Program-made: the position numbers and the translations under genes | From: Casuarina equisetifolia | Taxonomy: Eukaryota > Streptophyta > Magnoliopsida > Fagales > Casuarinaceae | Reading direction: 5' to 3' | DNA: 64,000 nucleotides | Assembly: GCA_028551475.1 (NCBI GenBank) | Contig: CM052356.1 | Span: forward strand, 22,657,884-22,721,883 | The notes under the pieces: model-generated | What the model saw: the letters and a program-made list of their open reading frames with translations, nothing else | Database searches by the model: none | What the model was told of the DNA's origin: nothing | Shown here: piece by piece, positions 36,585-49,459 of the stretch | Position numbering within the stretch: the stretch's first letter is position 1 | Layout: the number at the start of each line of letters is the position of its first letter

Positions 36585-38875
36585 ATGTTGGCTAGGACGC
36601 TGGTGCAACCGGTTGGCCAAAAGAGGCTGACAAACGTAGCCGTCGTCCGCCTCAAGAAGCGCGGCATTCGCTTCGAGATCGCTTGCTACAAGAACAAGGT
36701 TCTTTCTTGGCGCTCTGGCGTGTACGTAACTCCCTCCTTCTTTCTTTCGATTTCTTCTTTTCCGAAAACCCTAAATTTACAATTTTATTACTTTTTTTTT
36801 TGTTTAGAAACAAACCCGGTTGTAAATTCAATCTGGTACTATGAATAAATAAAACTGCGTTCTTTTAGATGAATTCTTCTGTATTTTCAAGATGTGAGTG
36901 GATACTTAGTGTCATTGAATTTTGGAAACAGAGAAAAGGATTTGGATGAAGTTTTGCAGTCACATATTGTCTATTCAAATGTTTCAAAAGGGGTTCTTGC
37001 CAAGTCTAAAGATTTGATTGCGGCTTTTGGAACAGATGATCAGACTAAAATATGCTTGGAGGTCAGTTTGTTGTTTCATAGACCGTGGTACCCTTTGGGT
37101 CAATCTCCTAAACTGTGTATTTCGTCTGTTTAGATGAGTCACTTGGCTTGTATACGTATATCTGTTGGTTGTAGATTTTGGATAAAGGGGAGCTTCAAGT
37201 GGCTGGGAAGGAGAGAGAGTCTCAGTTATCTAGTCAGTTTCGGGATATTGCGACCATTGTTATGCAGAAGACTTTCAATCCCGAAACGCAACGCCCATAC
37301 ACCATTAGCATGATTGAGCGGCTAATGCGTGAAATTCATTTTGCTGTTGATCCACATAGCAGCTCGAAGAAGCAGGTGATATAGCTGCTGCATTTTGATG
37401 GCTACATTTTAACGGAATGATTGATGCGTTGATTAGCTTTAATGAAAGTTATCTGCCACATGTATATTGTGAGAGGGTGTCAAAAATGAAAGGGGGAATA
37501 ATATTTGTTCTCCTGCCAATGACATATCTTTTATGCAGGCTCTGGAAGTTATACACGAGCTTCCGAAGCATTTTCCAATAAAACGGTCCCCAATGAAATT
37601 ACGCCTCTGTGTTCCAGAAAAGGACTTTTCCTCTCTTTTGGAGAAGCTGAATGTCTGGAATGCCATTGTCGTCTCAAAAGATGATTCTGGAAGTCAGCCA
37701 TCTGTGGTAAGTGTGGATTGTATCTTGTCTGTGTAGAAATGTCTTCTAATGAGCGTTCAGTTTTTAATTTACTCATTTCCTCTCCTAATGGGTTTATTTA
37801 CATGTGATTTTTAATAGTGATGGAATTATTGACATGCACCAATGTGAAACCTGTGACATAGAACATGCAATGCCTTTCAGATTGAGTGCTGTTTCTGCTT
37901 TTCACTTTTGGTTTTTGTTGATGTGTAATGCTTATGTAGTGTCACTTGATTTAGCTATTAAGGTCTCTTGAAGCTATGCCAGAAACCCAAAATGAAATAT
38001 CAGTTTCATAGGCGCAAGTGATCGCCAAATAAGCATCAGAAAGAAACACTACTGATTGTGGGGTTTTGACGCCCACAAAAACCTACAGCTCAAGATGCAA
38101 ACTAGGTGCTTTATGTATATATAGGATGTAGAAAAAGTAAAACATCATTTTGCAATTATAAGAATTTCCTCTAAAAGTTTTTTTTTTTTTTGCCCTTCTG
38201 GATGCATTTTTTGTCTTCATAGGATAAATAGGTAAAATATAATGAACATGCGCTTCAACCATGTAGTTATCTCAGTAGAGTCCTGTACTCTTACATTCAT
38301 AAATTTCTTCATAGCAGACCTGATTTGGTGTTTTGTATTGTCGTTTTGTTGCCTTGTGGATTAGTTGGATGAAGCAACCTTGTTTAGCTAAGTGTTCAAT
38401 CTCTCTTCCCATTGTCATGCAGATTTGTGAAATGGATCCTGGTTTATATCGGGACTGTAGTGAATTAGTGAGCAGCCTAAAAGGAAGGTTTGAACTTCTT
38501 GCGCAGTCTGTGCATGTGGATGAGTACACCCAAGTAGACGATTGTAAAGATTATGAGGAATTGCCATCAGGCCCATCCCGCCAACCCAAGGAATCGGCCG
38601 ACACTGAGTCCCAACTGAGTGAGAGATTGCAAAATCAGGCTACTGTTTCTGGTACAACTGGCAACACTAGTGGAGACGGAAAGCAAATTAAGTGTAATAC
38701 ATGCAATGCCTTTTTTGGTGATTCCAGTGAGTTCAGGGATCACTTCAAGAGTGAGTGGCACAAGCATAATGTAAAGAGGAAGACCAGGAAACTCCCTCCC
38801 CTTACTGAAGAAGAGAGCATTGCTGAGATGGAAGTGGGCGACTCAAAGGCAGATTTGAAGGACTACTCCTTCTAA
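36585..38875 (+). CDS. SBDS: Ribosome maturation factor SBDS with plant zinc-finger tail (5 exons)
   Basis: Exons 36585-36721, 36932-37061, 37175-37375, 37539-37706 and 38423-38875 join with matching phases into 362 residues. The N-terminal SBDS domain starts [20 protein letters not shown] and includes [16 protein letters not shown] and [14 protein letters not shown], both strongly conserved in the family. The middle helical domain carries [20 protein letters not shown] and [12 protein letters not shown]. The third domain follows. From about residue 260 the protein has an extension with one C2H2 zinc finger (C303, C306, H319, H325), followed by [11 protein letters not shown]. This tail is typical of plant SBDS and absent from the human and yeast proteins. 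SBDS works with the GTPase EFL1 to release eIF6 from new 60S ribosomal subunits in the cytoplasm (established). The first in-frame ATG is used. Introns are GT-AG. Confidence 0.95.
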
Positions 38876-40965
38876 GCTGGGATTTGTAATTTGAGAACTT
38901 CTGTTGGTTGGACGAAGTCCATAGATAGATACATTAGCATTGTCGTTTAAATCAATTTTGATTGTAGACTGAATTCGATTTGTTCGTGGAAGGCACTTGT
39001 ACTGTTGTGAAGAATACCACCAATAGAAAATGTCATTGTGCAGTAGCTGTACGCAAGTTTCTTTGTGTGAACTGTGTTAAGTCGGTGTATGACAGTAGCT
39101 TCTCTCTTTATACGCTTAATCATGGTCTTAATCTATTCCAACATTCTGCATGTGTTTCCTAAGCTCAGTTATCCGATCAAACAGTTATTTTCTATGCAGA
39201 GGATGCTTTATAATTTCCAAGGAGGCAGTGGGATTGATCAAGGGCGGGGCAATAACATCCAACTTGGCAGCGGAATATACTTTTAAGGTATCTTTGAAGG
39301 AGCCATTAGAGGAACAATACAGTCTGAGCCCAGTATCAATAAGGAAGGAGACCAATGCTGCTACGAGCCATACACGTGTGAACTAGAAAACTTGGAAGAA
39401 CAAGGAGGGAATGAAAGGAGATAAATCTGGAAGAAAGTACCTCCGCTGCCATCTAGTAAGGGCTTCTGTTAAAGGAAACCTCCGAATAGCAGGATGTTTT
39501 ATGGATCTAAAGAACTAAATAGGAGGTCAAAAATTAATTCATTGAAAGTATAATAAGAAAGGTACATTAGCCATGCCAATGTCTTTACTGCAGTTGTAAT
39601 AATAGAAAGTAAAAATAAAAATAAAAAAAGAAGTCCTTGTTTCAGGTCAGGATTAGAATCCACCAGTACGTATGTGCTTTTATTTTCCCTGCCATTTTAC
39701 CGCAGTAATATGAAAGCTAAAACCTTCTTTTGCGGCTACCAAGTCCAAAAATCATGGAGCCATCAAGCCGAAAAGTAATTGGCATTCGAGCCCCACCAAA
39801 CCAATTGAGCCTTTGAGCGCCGACCAAATAAAAATCGAATCTTTTATGTCACAACCTTGATTTTTATCCCAAAAGCACAATCTAATGATAAGAATAATCA
39901 CACTCATTGTATAGCCAATTGTCTTGCTTACTTTCATAACGTGAGAAAATAAAATTTATTATATTATCTTCCATCTAAATTTATATTGCCCTTGACATGG
40001 GTGAAGCTCCCTATTTACCCTCCATTAGGAGATGATAGTCATAAGTTATTAGGTCAAATTACGAATTAACTTTAATATTATTTGTTATAAACTAAGTTTT
40101 ATCTCAAAAAATCAATTTAGTAACAAAAGTAGTCTAAGCCCCCTATATGATTAATTATTTAGCTTACCTTCTTAATGTGAGAAAATAAAATCCATTACAT
40201 GTAACTCACTAAATAAACTTTTACAAATTTATTGTTTTGGTTCAACAAAATAACAAAATACCAACTTAAAAGATAATGCTAAAAATAGTCCATAAATTTA
40301 GATATGCTGTCTATTGGAGCCTTATTTGTCCATTAGATCTTCCTCTACATCTAACTTCTTCTTTAAATCACTAATATGTTATTGTTTATATTCTTGAGCT
40401 GGAATAAAATTGTTACTTCTCTCTAATCTTTTTTTGTAATTTTTGCTCTCTAACATGATATGAAAGGTACATTAGGTTTCTATGAAAAGTCATGTTAAAA
40501 TTTGGTATATAACTCTTATATAGAACCAAAAAAAATATTTTTTTTTTATTTGGTAGAGAAATTACAAAAGTTTTGGAAAAGCCTAGCATTAAAAATTATG
40601 AATCTCCTCAAGTAATTTAAAAACCTGTCATCGGTTTAAAAAGAAAGAAAAAAAAAAGATTGAAAAGCTCCTAAGCGAATGAGAAGTTATTGTCCACCAA
40701 CAAAGGCCAACAAAAAAAAAAAAATCCACGAAACCGGGTGACTTTTGGATTTTTACCTTTTTTTCTTGATTGAGAGTACTTGGCACAAATTGAGAGTTCA
40801 GTACATAAATGTCATCCACACGATTTTGAGCACTCTTGGCACCTCACAATCTCTTAATGATATCCACTTGCAAAAATCTTCAGAAAACCAAAAGAGTCGT
40901 TGGAAACCCTGTTCTCGGGATTTCAGAAAACCAAAAGTATTTCTCGAAACTGTTGAGGAAAAAGA
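38876..40965. other. Spacer between SBDS and thioredoxin m
   Basis: It contains the SBDS 3' UTR and the thioredoxin promoter. The sequence at 39900-40600 is very AT-rich, with two related blocks around GAGAAAATAAAA (near 39943 and 40179) that may be scraps of an old repeat. Short open frames at 38980-39386 and 40745-40975 have no domains. I see no clear TATA box within 100 bases of the thioredoxin ATG. Confidence 0.5.
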
Positions 40966-41990
40966 ATGGCTCTAGAGAACTGCTTTCAAGTAAGCACAGT
41001 GTGCAGGAGTAGAGCCGCTGCTCTACAATGTTATCATCCATTTTCGTCAAAAGAAAAGCTTAATTTGCCGACTTGCAACGGACTGAAGAAGCCCATCCTA
41101 ACATCCCCTCTGGCATCTTCAGCTTACCCTCATTCACTGAGCATCAAACCCCGAGAGTTAAAAGTTGTCTGCAAGGCTCGCGAAGCCGTGAATGAAGGTT
41201 AGCCCCTCTCTCTTTTGATCACCAGTTTGTTGCAAGCATTAAGATGGTGAGGACTAGAAAATATGGTAGCTGAACCAAGAAGATATTTAATGTGTGCCTT
41301 TAAGCAACTTCAGACTAGATTGCTTGGAAAGGAGGTTAATTTCTTGCTTTCATTCCAACTTCGTAAGAGCAGGAGATATCTGAATCTCGAGGCCCAGGCT
41401 CTTGAAGTTGTTTAAGATGCTGTCCTTGTTGCTTTGACCTTATTTATTTTTATCTTTTCTAGCTTGGCCATACTTCTCATGTAAGTTCTTAAGGAAAATA
41501 AATGAATTCGGTAGTGATTCCATTGACCCGCTTTGTCTGCGTCTCCCATCCAAAAATTTATGAATTCCGAGAACAGAGAGCCTTTGGGTTGCAGTGGGTA
41601 CCACTTTATAAGAAAAAAAATCAGAACATTTAAAACCCTTCTCACTAATCCAAATGCTTGGATTCTGCAGTTCAAGTGGCGACAGATGCAAGCTGGAATA
41701 ACCTAGTGATTGCCAGTGAAAACCCAGTTCTTGTGGAGTTTTGGGCACCTTGGTGCGGACCATGTAGGATGATTGCACCTGTGATTGATGAACTAGCAAA
41801 AGAATATGCCGGGAAGATTATCTGCTGCAAGGTCAATACCGACGACTGCCCCAACATTGCCACTCAGTATGGAATCAGGAGCATTCCGACCGTGCTTTTT
41901 TTCAAGGATGGAGAGAAGAAGGAGAGTGTGATAGGCGCAGTGCCTAAGTCCACCTTATCTGCTACAATAGAAAAATATGTAGAGGGTTGA
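40966..41990 (+). CDS. TRX-m: Plastid thioredoxin, m type (2 exons)
   Basis: Exons 40966-41197 and 41671-41990 join in phase to give 183 residues. Residues 1 to about 70 form a Ser-, Lys- and Arg-rich plastid transit peptide with few acidic residues. The thioredoxin domain follows, with the redox site WCGPC at residues 105-109 (C106 and C109). The cis-proline is P150 in RSIPTVLFF, and the end reads [19 protein letters not shown]. m-type thioredoxins receive electrons from ferredoxin-thioredoxin reductase and switch Calvin-cycle and other stromal enzymes in light (established). Extra cysteines C129, C130 and C137 lie in [13 protein letters not shown] and are not part of the catalytic pair. Length and intron position are ordinary. 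The subtype number cannot be set from this sequence alone. The gene converges with SEUSS, whose stop lies 925 bases away. Confidence 0.94.
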
Positions 41991-42914
41991 AGAGGCAACT
42001 CACAGAACTGCCTTCCGCAAAAGGTCACAAATGTTATGTTCGTGAACCTGTCACTCAATTCAAAGCTTAATTCAGCATAATCTCATTATGTAAATTTTAT
42101 TGTTGTACTCATACCTCCTTCGTTTTGTATATTTCATATTATGCGACCTCCATGCATACTTCAATCCATTTAATCCTATGTCTATTTGTGGAGGTCCCTT
42201 CCCAGACAACCATGACATTTCAGAAAGCAAAGAAAAACCCACTAACCTATCAAGTAGTGCTGACTAAATTACTTCAATCCATACAGGAAACCATTTATAT
42301 TTCCAGAGAGCTTCAGTAACTGCAAAATCCTTACGAGGTTCCTACCCTTCTCTACTCGTAGCATATGAAATCGGTAGAGATGGTGGATGAGACATGGACG
42401 CAGCTAAAGAATCGGTAAACTTGGGTTCCGAAACACAAATGCAGAGGCAGGGAAAGAATGGGGGAGGGGATGGATAACTGCTTTCTCGGGCTTCATTGGT
42501 TTCACTTGTTAGTCAACTTAGGAATCTGTAAATTTCATTATCAAACCCACGTAATCCATTGAAACTGTAATTAGCATGTAGAAAAATATAAACACACGGT
42601 GGATTTGACATACTAGTGATCAAGAGCAAAATTATCACGTGGCGTGTACTATTTACAAAAAGTCACATTAAATGGAACTTTAAGCTCACCTCTATCTATA
42701 TAAGAGCAACTTTTGCGCCTACAGCCACAACCAGCCACCAAATTTTCCCTTTCATATATGAATAGCAGACTAGTACAGAGTGGGAGCAAAGCCCGGTAAA
42801 AATTTCAACGTATGCGACCCCTCCACACAGGGCCGCAGGCAATTCTGCCATTTCTCATGCTGCACAAGCAGCTACAATCAAGAACGGGAACATCACCGTG
42901 ATGAACACAGCCTT
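41991..42914. other. Spacer between convergent thioredoxin m and SEUSS
   Basis: It holds the 3' UTRs of both genes. No coding domain is visible. It also holds a promoter-like arrangement on the plus strand at 42636-42705 (listed separately), which faces into the SEUSS 3' end. Confidence 0.55.
42636..42705 (+). promoter_or_regulatory. G-box plus TATA-like element facing the SEUSS 3' end
   Basis: A perfect G-box/ABRE core CACGTGGC lies at 42636-42643. A TATA-type sequence, CTATATAAG, lies at about 42696-42704. The spacing of about 55 bases and the C-rich, A-rich sequence after it resemble a plant core promoter. The only ATG frame just downstream (42759) is 13 codons long. The element could drive an antisense transcript into the last SEUSS exon. 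It could also be fortuitous. Confidence 0.35.
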
Positions 42915-45900
42915 TCATGGGGACGATTTCCAATCGAACTGAAGATTATTAAACCCATTAACTGCTCCTAGCCCACTAAGCAGCTGGTTTCCTAAATCCT
43001 GTTGTTGATGATTCATACTTTGCTCTCGGGCCATTGATGCCATGCCTACCCTTCCATTCATCATGGAGTTACTACTTCCCATTGCTGCTCTCATTCCATT
43101 AACCATAACAGAGTGACCCAGTCCACCCATAGTAGCAAATCCAGCACCCCCCATACCTGAGTTGCCGTTTACTGTCCCATTCCCCACCAAGCAGTTGGGG
43201 CTATTGAGACCTGTGTTGTTGCTTGTCGGCAAAATTCCGTTCACATTTTTCATGTCATTCGCCAGAGAACCAACACCAACCAAACTCCCTGCGCCATTAA
43301 GTTGGTTGGACATCATCATATCCTGTAAGATTTTGTGGACAGAGCTCTGTGAATCACCTGGATCTGCCTCACCGGTTAGGCCTGACTGTTGCAGTGACAT
43401 ATTTGCAGGTGAATTGGAGGTGCTCAGATGATTGGTAGCTGTTAAGGCACCACCATGGGAAGTTTGTGGGGGATTGTTAGACGTGGAGGGTGTTGGCGAC
43501 TGAAAAGGGGAAGGATTGGGTTGTGCCTGAGGGATAGTACTCGAGGAACCAGGGGATGGAATCTGAACAGAGCTTCCGCCATAAGGACTGCTTGCATTGT
43601 TCATAGAATTTTGCTGTCTGGAGTTCATAGAGTTTTGATGGAGAAGCCCAACAATTGTGCTTGCTGAAGTTGACGTGGATGCTGCATTGAGAGAATTATT
43701 TACACTAGGCACACCATTGCTAACAGCAAGTTGCATTGCAGCTGCACGGACAGAGCTTTGATCACTATTTGCATTCTGCACCACCGTTTGCTGTTGTTGC
43801 TGTTGTAGCTGTTCCTCTGACTGTTGAGACTGGCTGTGAAACCCAGATGATGCACTTGTCCTCCTAGGAAACTTGGCCAAGCTTTCTGTGAGGAAATAGA
43901 ACAATAAGGTACTCTTTTTTAACAATCTAGAGAAGCTCTGTATTGCTGTTCTCATGCAGTGGCCCATTCAAAATCACACGTTAACACAACACAAAGGGGC
44001 AGAGTAATGTACCGATACACTTGCATATGATTTCAATAGAACATGAAGCACAAGTAAATAGATATAAAGAATAAAAATGAAAACCATTAACCACCACAAG
44101 ACTGACAACAAAATACTTCAGGATGAAGGGTACCATCTCTTAATATGTCAGAATCAGATCCTTGACTATCAAAAACTAGGGGTGGGCAACAGATCTCAAA
44201 AACTAACTATTCCCATGTCACCAACTCAGAACTGAACAATAATGCTGGTTTCTCCCCTTCCATTGGGCTGTCAAGTTTTATAGCACCAACAAGTATGAAT
44301 TCAATCATCAGTTTTGGACATCAGAACCAGCAAAAAGGTAAACAGATTGACATCCACAACCCAAAGTAAGAGTCTCTGTAGACAGGATCAAAAGCCATGA
44401 TGAGACCGAAGGTCTCATTCAGCATCTTGGGCCTGCCATTTCAATGCAGAACCACTGATGGCAACTCCACAACACTCACTTTTCCTGTTAGTGTCTCCTC
44501 TGAATCCAGTCACCCATTAAAACAACATGCGAAACCCTTTCTTTCACATGCTTAGATTGACAAGACTGCAACAAAACCATACAACTCTCAATATCCAGTT
44601 TGATGCTGATGAGAACCAATATCCATTTCTCAGGGCATCAAGACCCTGTTTTTATTCTCTATTGCGAACTTATCATTAGTAAGTTGCAATCCTCTGTTGT
44701 TCACAAGATGAGTGCATCTCAAAAGAATGTACTGTCTCAGAAGCAATGCATCAATGGCCGGATCCAATTGGGCCAAATCAAATCCAAGATCATGCCAAAA
44801 TCAATTATCCACCAGACAACCAACAGATAGTCATCATGCCAGTGGCTTATTTTCATACAACAATAAGATTGCTTTGGTGGACAATTTCCAGCTATCAACA
44901 TCACCAGTTTGATGAACATCAGAAACTACAGGCAAAAACTATGTCGTTTGCAGTATAAATTACATTTCTTTCCCTTCTTTTATTTCTTTGTTTGGCCAGA
45001 TGGGGGGAGGCAGGCAGCCATGGCTGGGACACGTGTTTGGGGCTGAGGCAGTAGTGACGTTAACTATCAGGCTACTTCAATAAGATACTGTTACCTCAAG
45101 TCTTCAATGGCACAAAGTAAAAGAGAAACCAAATCAAGAGTACAAAAATTTTCAACTGGGCAGAATCACATTAAATATATTATTTGACAATATCACGACA
45201 CAACCATGAGCACTGTTGAGAATCTCCCAGCACCACCACTTTGCTGTAATATTCCCCAGCAGCCCTAAGCCTCAAGTAAACCATCAATGTGGCATATATA
45301 TATATAAATGTAAAACTTCTAATGAAAGAAAATTCACATCAAACTTACCCATAGGTCCCGTCCTTGTTTCTCGACTATAATCAATCAAGTCCTTCATACT
45401 ATTAACCACTTCTGATATCTGCAAGCCAGGGAATGACAGACAAAAAGGAGCAGTCAAATACTCGACACAAGTTTCTTTAGCATATTCTGTCACTGTACCC
45501 TAGAAAACAAAATTATCGGACATATTATTGGTTCAAATCTTCATGAAAGACATTCTGAAGATAAAGAAAAATACAAAACATCTAGTTCTAATCTTCGTGA
45601 ACATTGTGAAATGATAAAGAAGAACACAACAGAAGTTAAAGAAGAAAGTAGCAGCCACTGCTTGTAATCAAGTCTACAGAGAGAAATTGAAGGTACAAGC
45701 AAACCACTCTGGGATCATGACTCAAGCATCAATTTCTAATCAAGAATATTACCAAAAAAAAAAAAAACTCAATGATGAAGTACACTTCATCAAATGAAAT
45801 ACACTTCATTGAAAGAAAGCTATGTTGTTGTATAACCAATTAAGACCTGTTGCAATAAACTAACTGCTCAAACCTACCGACACCCAAATCTAGCCTTCAA

Positions 45901-48617
45901 AAATCCACAGATGAGCATTTTAATTAGAGGAGCAAATCACCGTGGCCAAGAGGAAGATATCACTAAACCAATTCAGAATTACCCTAGAATAAGATAACAC
46001 CACATGCTAATGGACAATACAGATTGGAGATCTGACTAGTAGGCAAAGATACACATCAATAAAACATGATAGAGAATAGCCTTCCCATAAGCAAAATACA
46101 ACCTACTCAGAAACAAAGATCATATGCTTATCAAAAGTAGAAGTTACAGTGACTTCGAGCATATATCTCCAACTCCTAAACTGCAGTCTTTCAGGTAAGA
46201 TTCTCCACAGCTCTTAAATGCAGATTACACACCGCATTGAACTTTTTATACTTTTAAGGGAAACAACACTGAATAATGCTAAGCAAATTGTGAAAATTAA
46301 GTAGTACCTGAAGGCATCGAACATATCTCTTTGTATATCCTAAATCATTTACCAAAGGCACTTCCAAGGCTTTTGCTAGTTGCCGAGCTGATGCTACAAA
46401 CCTAAGGAAAAATGTGCACAAACAGAATCAATGGAGGCCTCAAAAGGTTATACAATGTGGTCAGCATCTTGAAATCTAATTCCACACATAAATAAAGTAT
46501 TACTAAAAGCTCAGAGATAGTACAAACAAGGAGGCATTGATTGAAAATCTTACATATTACAATTACTCTGCAACTCTGGAACAGACAGATTGGATGATGC
46601 ATTTTGGGTAGCAGCCTGGTATTTTTGAGCCGCAGCTCCAAGCTGACTAACCTGAGCAGTATAAAGAATAATTAAAATAAAAACCATCAATATCAACTAG
46701 GGACAAAATCACAATTAGAGTTAATAATATATAAAGGAAACTATAAGAATTGGCACAGTCAAGTTCAAATGATCATATTTATGTCATTCATTCGATAACA
46801 GCTGACAAAAACAACTCAAGCTAAAGAACACACCATCAAAGCAAACTGATAACCATAGCTCTCAATGTAACAATCTCCTGCATCAAAGTCATAGGTCCTC
46901 TTAATGATACATATACTACCACCCAACCCAAAAGAGAGCACCCATCAATAACTCCCTACTTCTGAATCTTTCTTATACTAAATCTCTGGCAGGCAGTCTA
47001 CTACAAAAGTAGTACAACAAGCACACAGATAATAAGACACATTATAGATTATTTAACTTCCTGGTAAAATTGTCAATCAGCATGCAAAAGTTGGACCCTT
47101 AGCTTAATCCAGCCAATTTATTCTGCAGTAATCAACAATAAAATGGAGTTTTCATCGCTATAACATTTAAGTTATTAACCTGAGGTATCAACAATCTGCG
47201 AGGTATGAGCTCTTCGTGGCGCCGTGCACAAAATTCCCAAGAACATATCTGTATAACAAATGAAGAAAGATGACAGAATGTCAAGGATAGATACCAAAGG
47301 AAGATCAACGTTATTAGATACCAAAGAAAGATCAATGTTATAAGTAAAGAAACAATTTTGTTTCGTGCATAACCTTCAAGTCTGGAGAGAAAACTATCCG
47401 AAGTTGACCATCACGAACAACACGAAGTTGCTCAAAAACGCTTTCCTGTATTGCTTTTGCATAGTCCAGGACAATTTGACCAGATGAATTCTGATATTCA
47501 CGGGGCATATCAACATAAAGAAGTTCTTCCAAAGTACCGCTTTCATACTTAATTTTGAAAAGCCTCGGAAGAACCTCAACAGTCGCTTCTGAAAGTGCAG
47601 AAGATAGAATTCAGGCACCCGTTAGACACAGTTGCTCCACATATACACATAACAACTACCTTGACCAAAAAATGAATATTCAACCAGAAAACAAAGATGC
47701 AAATGAACCAAAAGCTTGATAGAGAAATCTAGAAGATACAGAAACTTAGAAAAGCAGTGAGCACTACGCACTAGAACAAGATGTGATTAACAATAAAAAA
47801 AAAATGCAAATGAACAAACAAAAAAAACTAGAGTAACGTACCAAAACCACGGCCAGGCTTGCGGTTGCATATCTCACAATGCCACACATCCTGCCAAATT
47901 TGCAAGATAGATTATTACAAAGTGCACAAGTACTGGAATGAATAGGCATCCAGTCAGCAGTATACAAAGATCTAGAAGCCACAAATATTTCAATGATATA
48001 TCAGGTTGAAGTGATTTACTTCAAAAACATCAAGTTGTTGCTAAATTTCAATGCTATACCAACAAAAAAAAAAAAAAAGAGATACCACTAAAACAAGCTT
48101 AAGCAGATTTGCATGTTCTTAGCAACGATTTAATGTCATTAGCAGCAACCTGAGGAAAAACTCCAGTTGTTTGCCGCCCACTACCATACATAGAAACACA
48201 CCACTTCTTTCTGGCGTTGGGAGCAAAGTACTCGGCAACAAATTTCCTCCAGAATTCAATATTGTTGTCCTGTCCAAGACTTATGCATTAGTACAAATCT
48301 TAACAGCAATAACAAATACAAAAGCTATTAATGCAAGAAAATCTTACTTCAGGTCTGTGTTGTTGCTGATACATGTAATGAGTGAGACGCCTTGCACACA
48401 TTCCAGGTTCATACGCTGACTTTACAGGAGGTCTCAAGGGTAAATTTTGTTGTTGAAACTGCTGTGGCAATTGGGACCGTTGCTGAGGCATACCCTTCAG
48501 GAGTTGCTGTTGCTGGTGTTGCTGTAGTTGTAAGAATCTTTGCTGTTGCAAAAGATTAATCTGGGCAGCAGCAGCCTGAGATGACTGTCTCGACATGTGG
48601 AGAAATTGTTGTTGCTG

Positions 48618-48657
<40 letters not shown>

Positions 48658-49412
48658 TGCTGATGCAGAAATAAAGATTGATCAGAATTTTGGGGTTCCA
48701 TTTTTACCGGAACCAGACCTCTCATCGTCTGCATTTGTTGTGGTTCCAGCTTCACTTGACCAAGACTCCTCAATGATTGCAACTGCTGCTGCTGTTGTCC
48801 ATGCTGATCATTTGTCACCTGGGGCTCCAACTTTACAGGTACAACACCACCTAAGGCCCCTCGAATTGGTTGAAATTGCTGTTGCTGCTGCTGAGCACTG
48901 TGAGGAGAAGAAAACTGTTGCATCGGCTGCTGTCCATGTTGAAAGTTCTGGGATTCAAGCTGCTGGGACTGCTGCTGATCTGATATTAGCTGGTTACCAG
49001 AGGGGTTCGAGAATTGCTGACTCTGACCTTGACCAGATGCAGGGTTTGCCATGTTGGAAGCTACAAATGAAGATGAAGGAGTATTAAAACCCATAACATT
49101 GCCAACGTTAGGAAGTGGGTCTGACTCAGCCCCAGTTTCAATACCTCCTCGCTGGCTACTCCCAGGACCAGAAAGCCCAGAACTTGGAGCTCCATTTCCA
49201 AATGACTGATTAAGAAGAGATGACACATTGGGAACGTTTCCAAGCATATTCATGTTACTGAACTGAGTACGGGGCGACATTAGCGAAGGAAAAGATGTCT
49301 GCGAAGACATGGGACCCCCTTGAGCTCCCAACATTCCAGAGTTAGACCGCAAGAGTGAAGGTGTAACAGACTGGGTGCCACCGATCGGAGTGGGTGGCCC
49401 CGAAGGTACCAT
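42915..49412 (-). CDS. SEU: Transcriptional co-repressor SEUSS (9 coding exons)
   Basis: Exons in transcript order are 49412-48348, 48269-48150, 47890-47842, 47588-47374, 47248-47180, 46651-46554, 46401-46308, 45418-45349 and 43885-42915. Phases agree and give 916 residues. The N-terminal 355 residues form one large exon rich in Gln, Ser and Asn, including a 19-Gln run at 251-269 and three VK(L/M)EP motifs. The conserved LDB (LIM-domain-binding-like) core spans about residues 356-595, from DNNIEFWRKFVAEYF through WEFCARRHEELIPRR and ISEVVNSMKDLIDYSRETRT. The last exon encodes a low-complexity Ser/Asn/Gln/Gly tail ending NNLQFDWKSSP. SEUSS pairs with LEUNIG-type Gro/Tup1 proteins and MADS factors in the nucleus to repress floral homeotic genes such as AGAMOUS (established in Arabidopsis). 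The start MVPSGPP is the first in-frame ATG. A leader intron is likely. Confidence 0.95.
48606..48662 (-). repeat. CAG/CAA repeat coding for 19 glutamines in SEUSS
   Basis: Nineteen consecutive Gln codons on the minus strand, a mixture of CAG and CAA, encode residues 251-269. The pure CAG stretch in the middle makes length change likely. On the plus strand the same DNA gives a long open frame of Ala and Val, which is an artefact of the repeat. Confidence 0.95.
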
Positions 49413-49459
49413 CTTTCCAAAGCACAATCTACAAACACTCACAGAAGTACTACAACTAT

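Noticed and set aside
48581..49087. 168-codon plus-strand open frame rich in Ala and Val
   Set aside because: It is the antisense reading of the SEUSS Gln-rich exon. The CAG repeat keeps several frames open. It has no domain and no splice logic.
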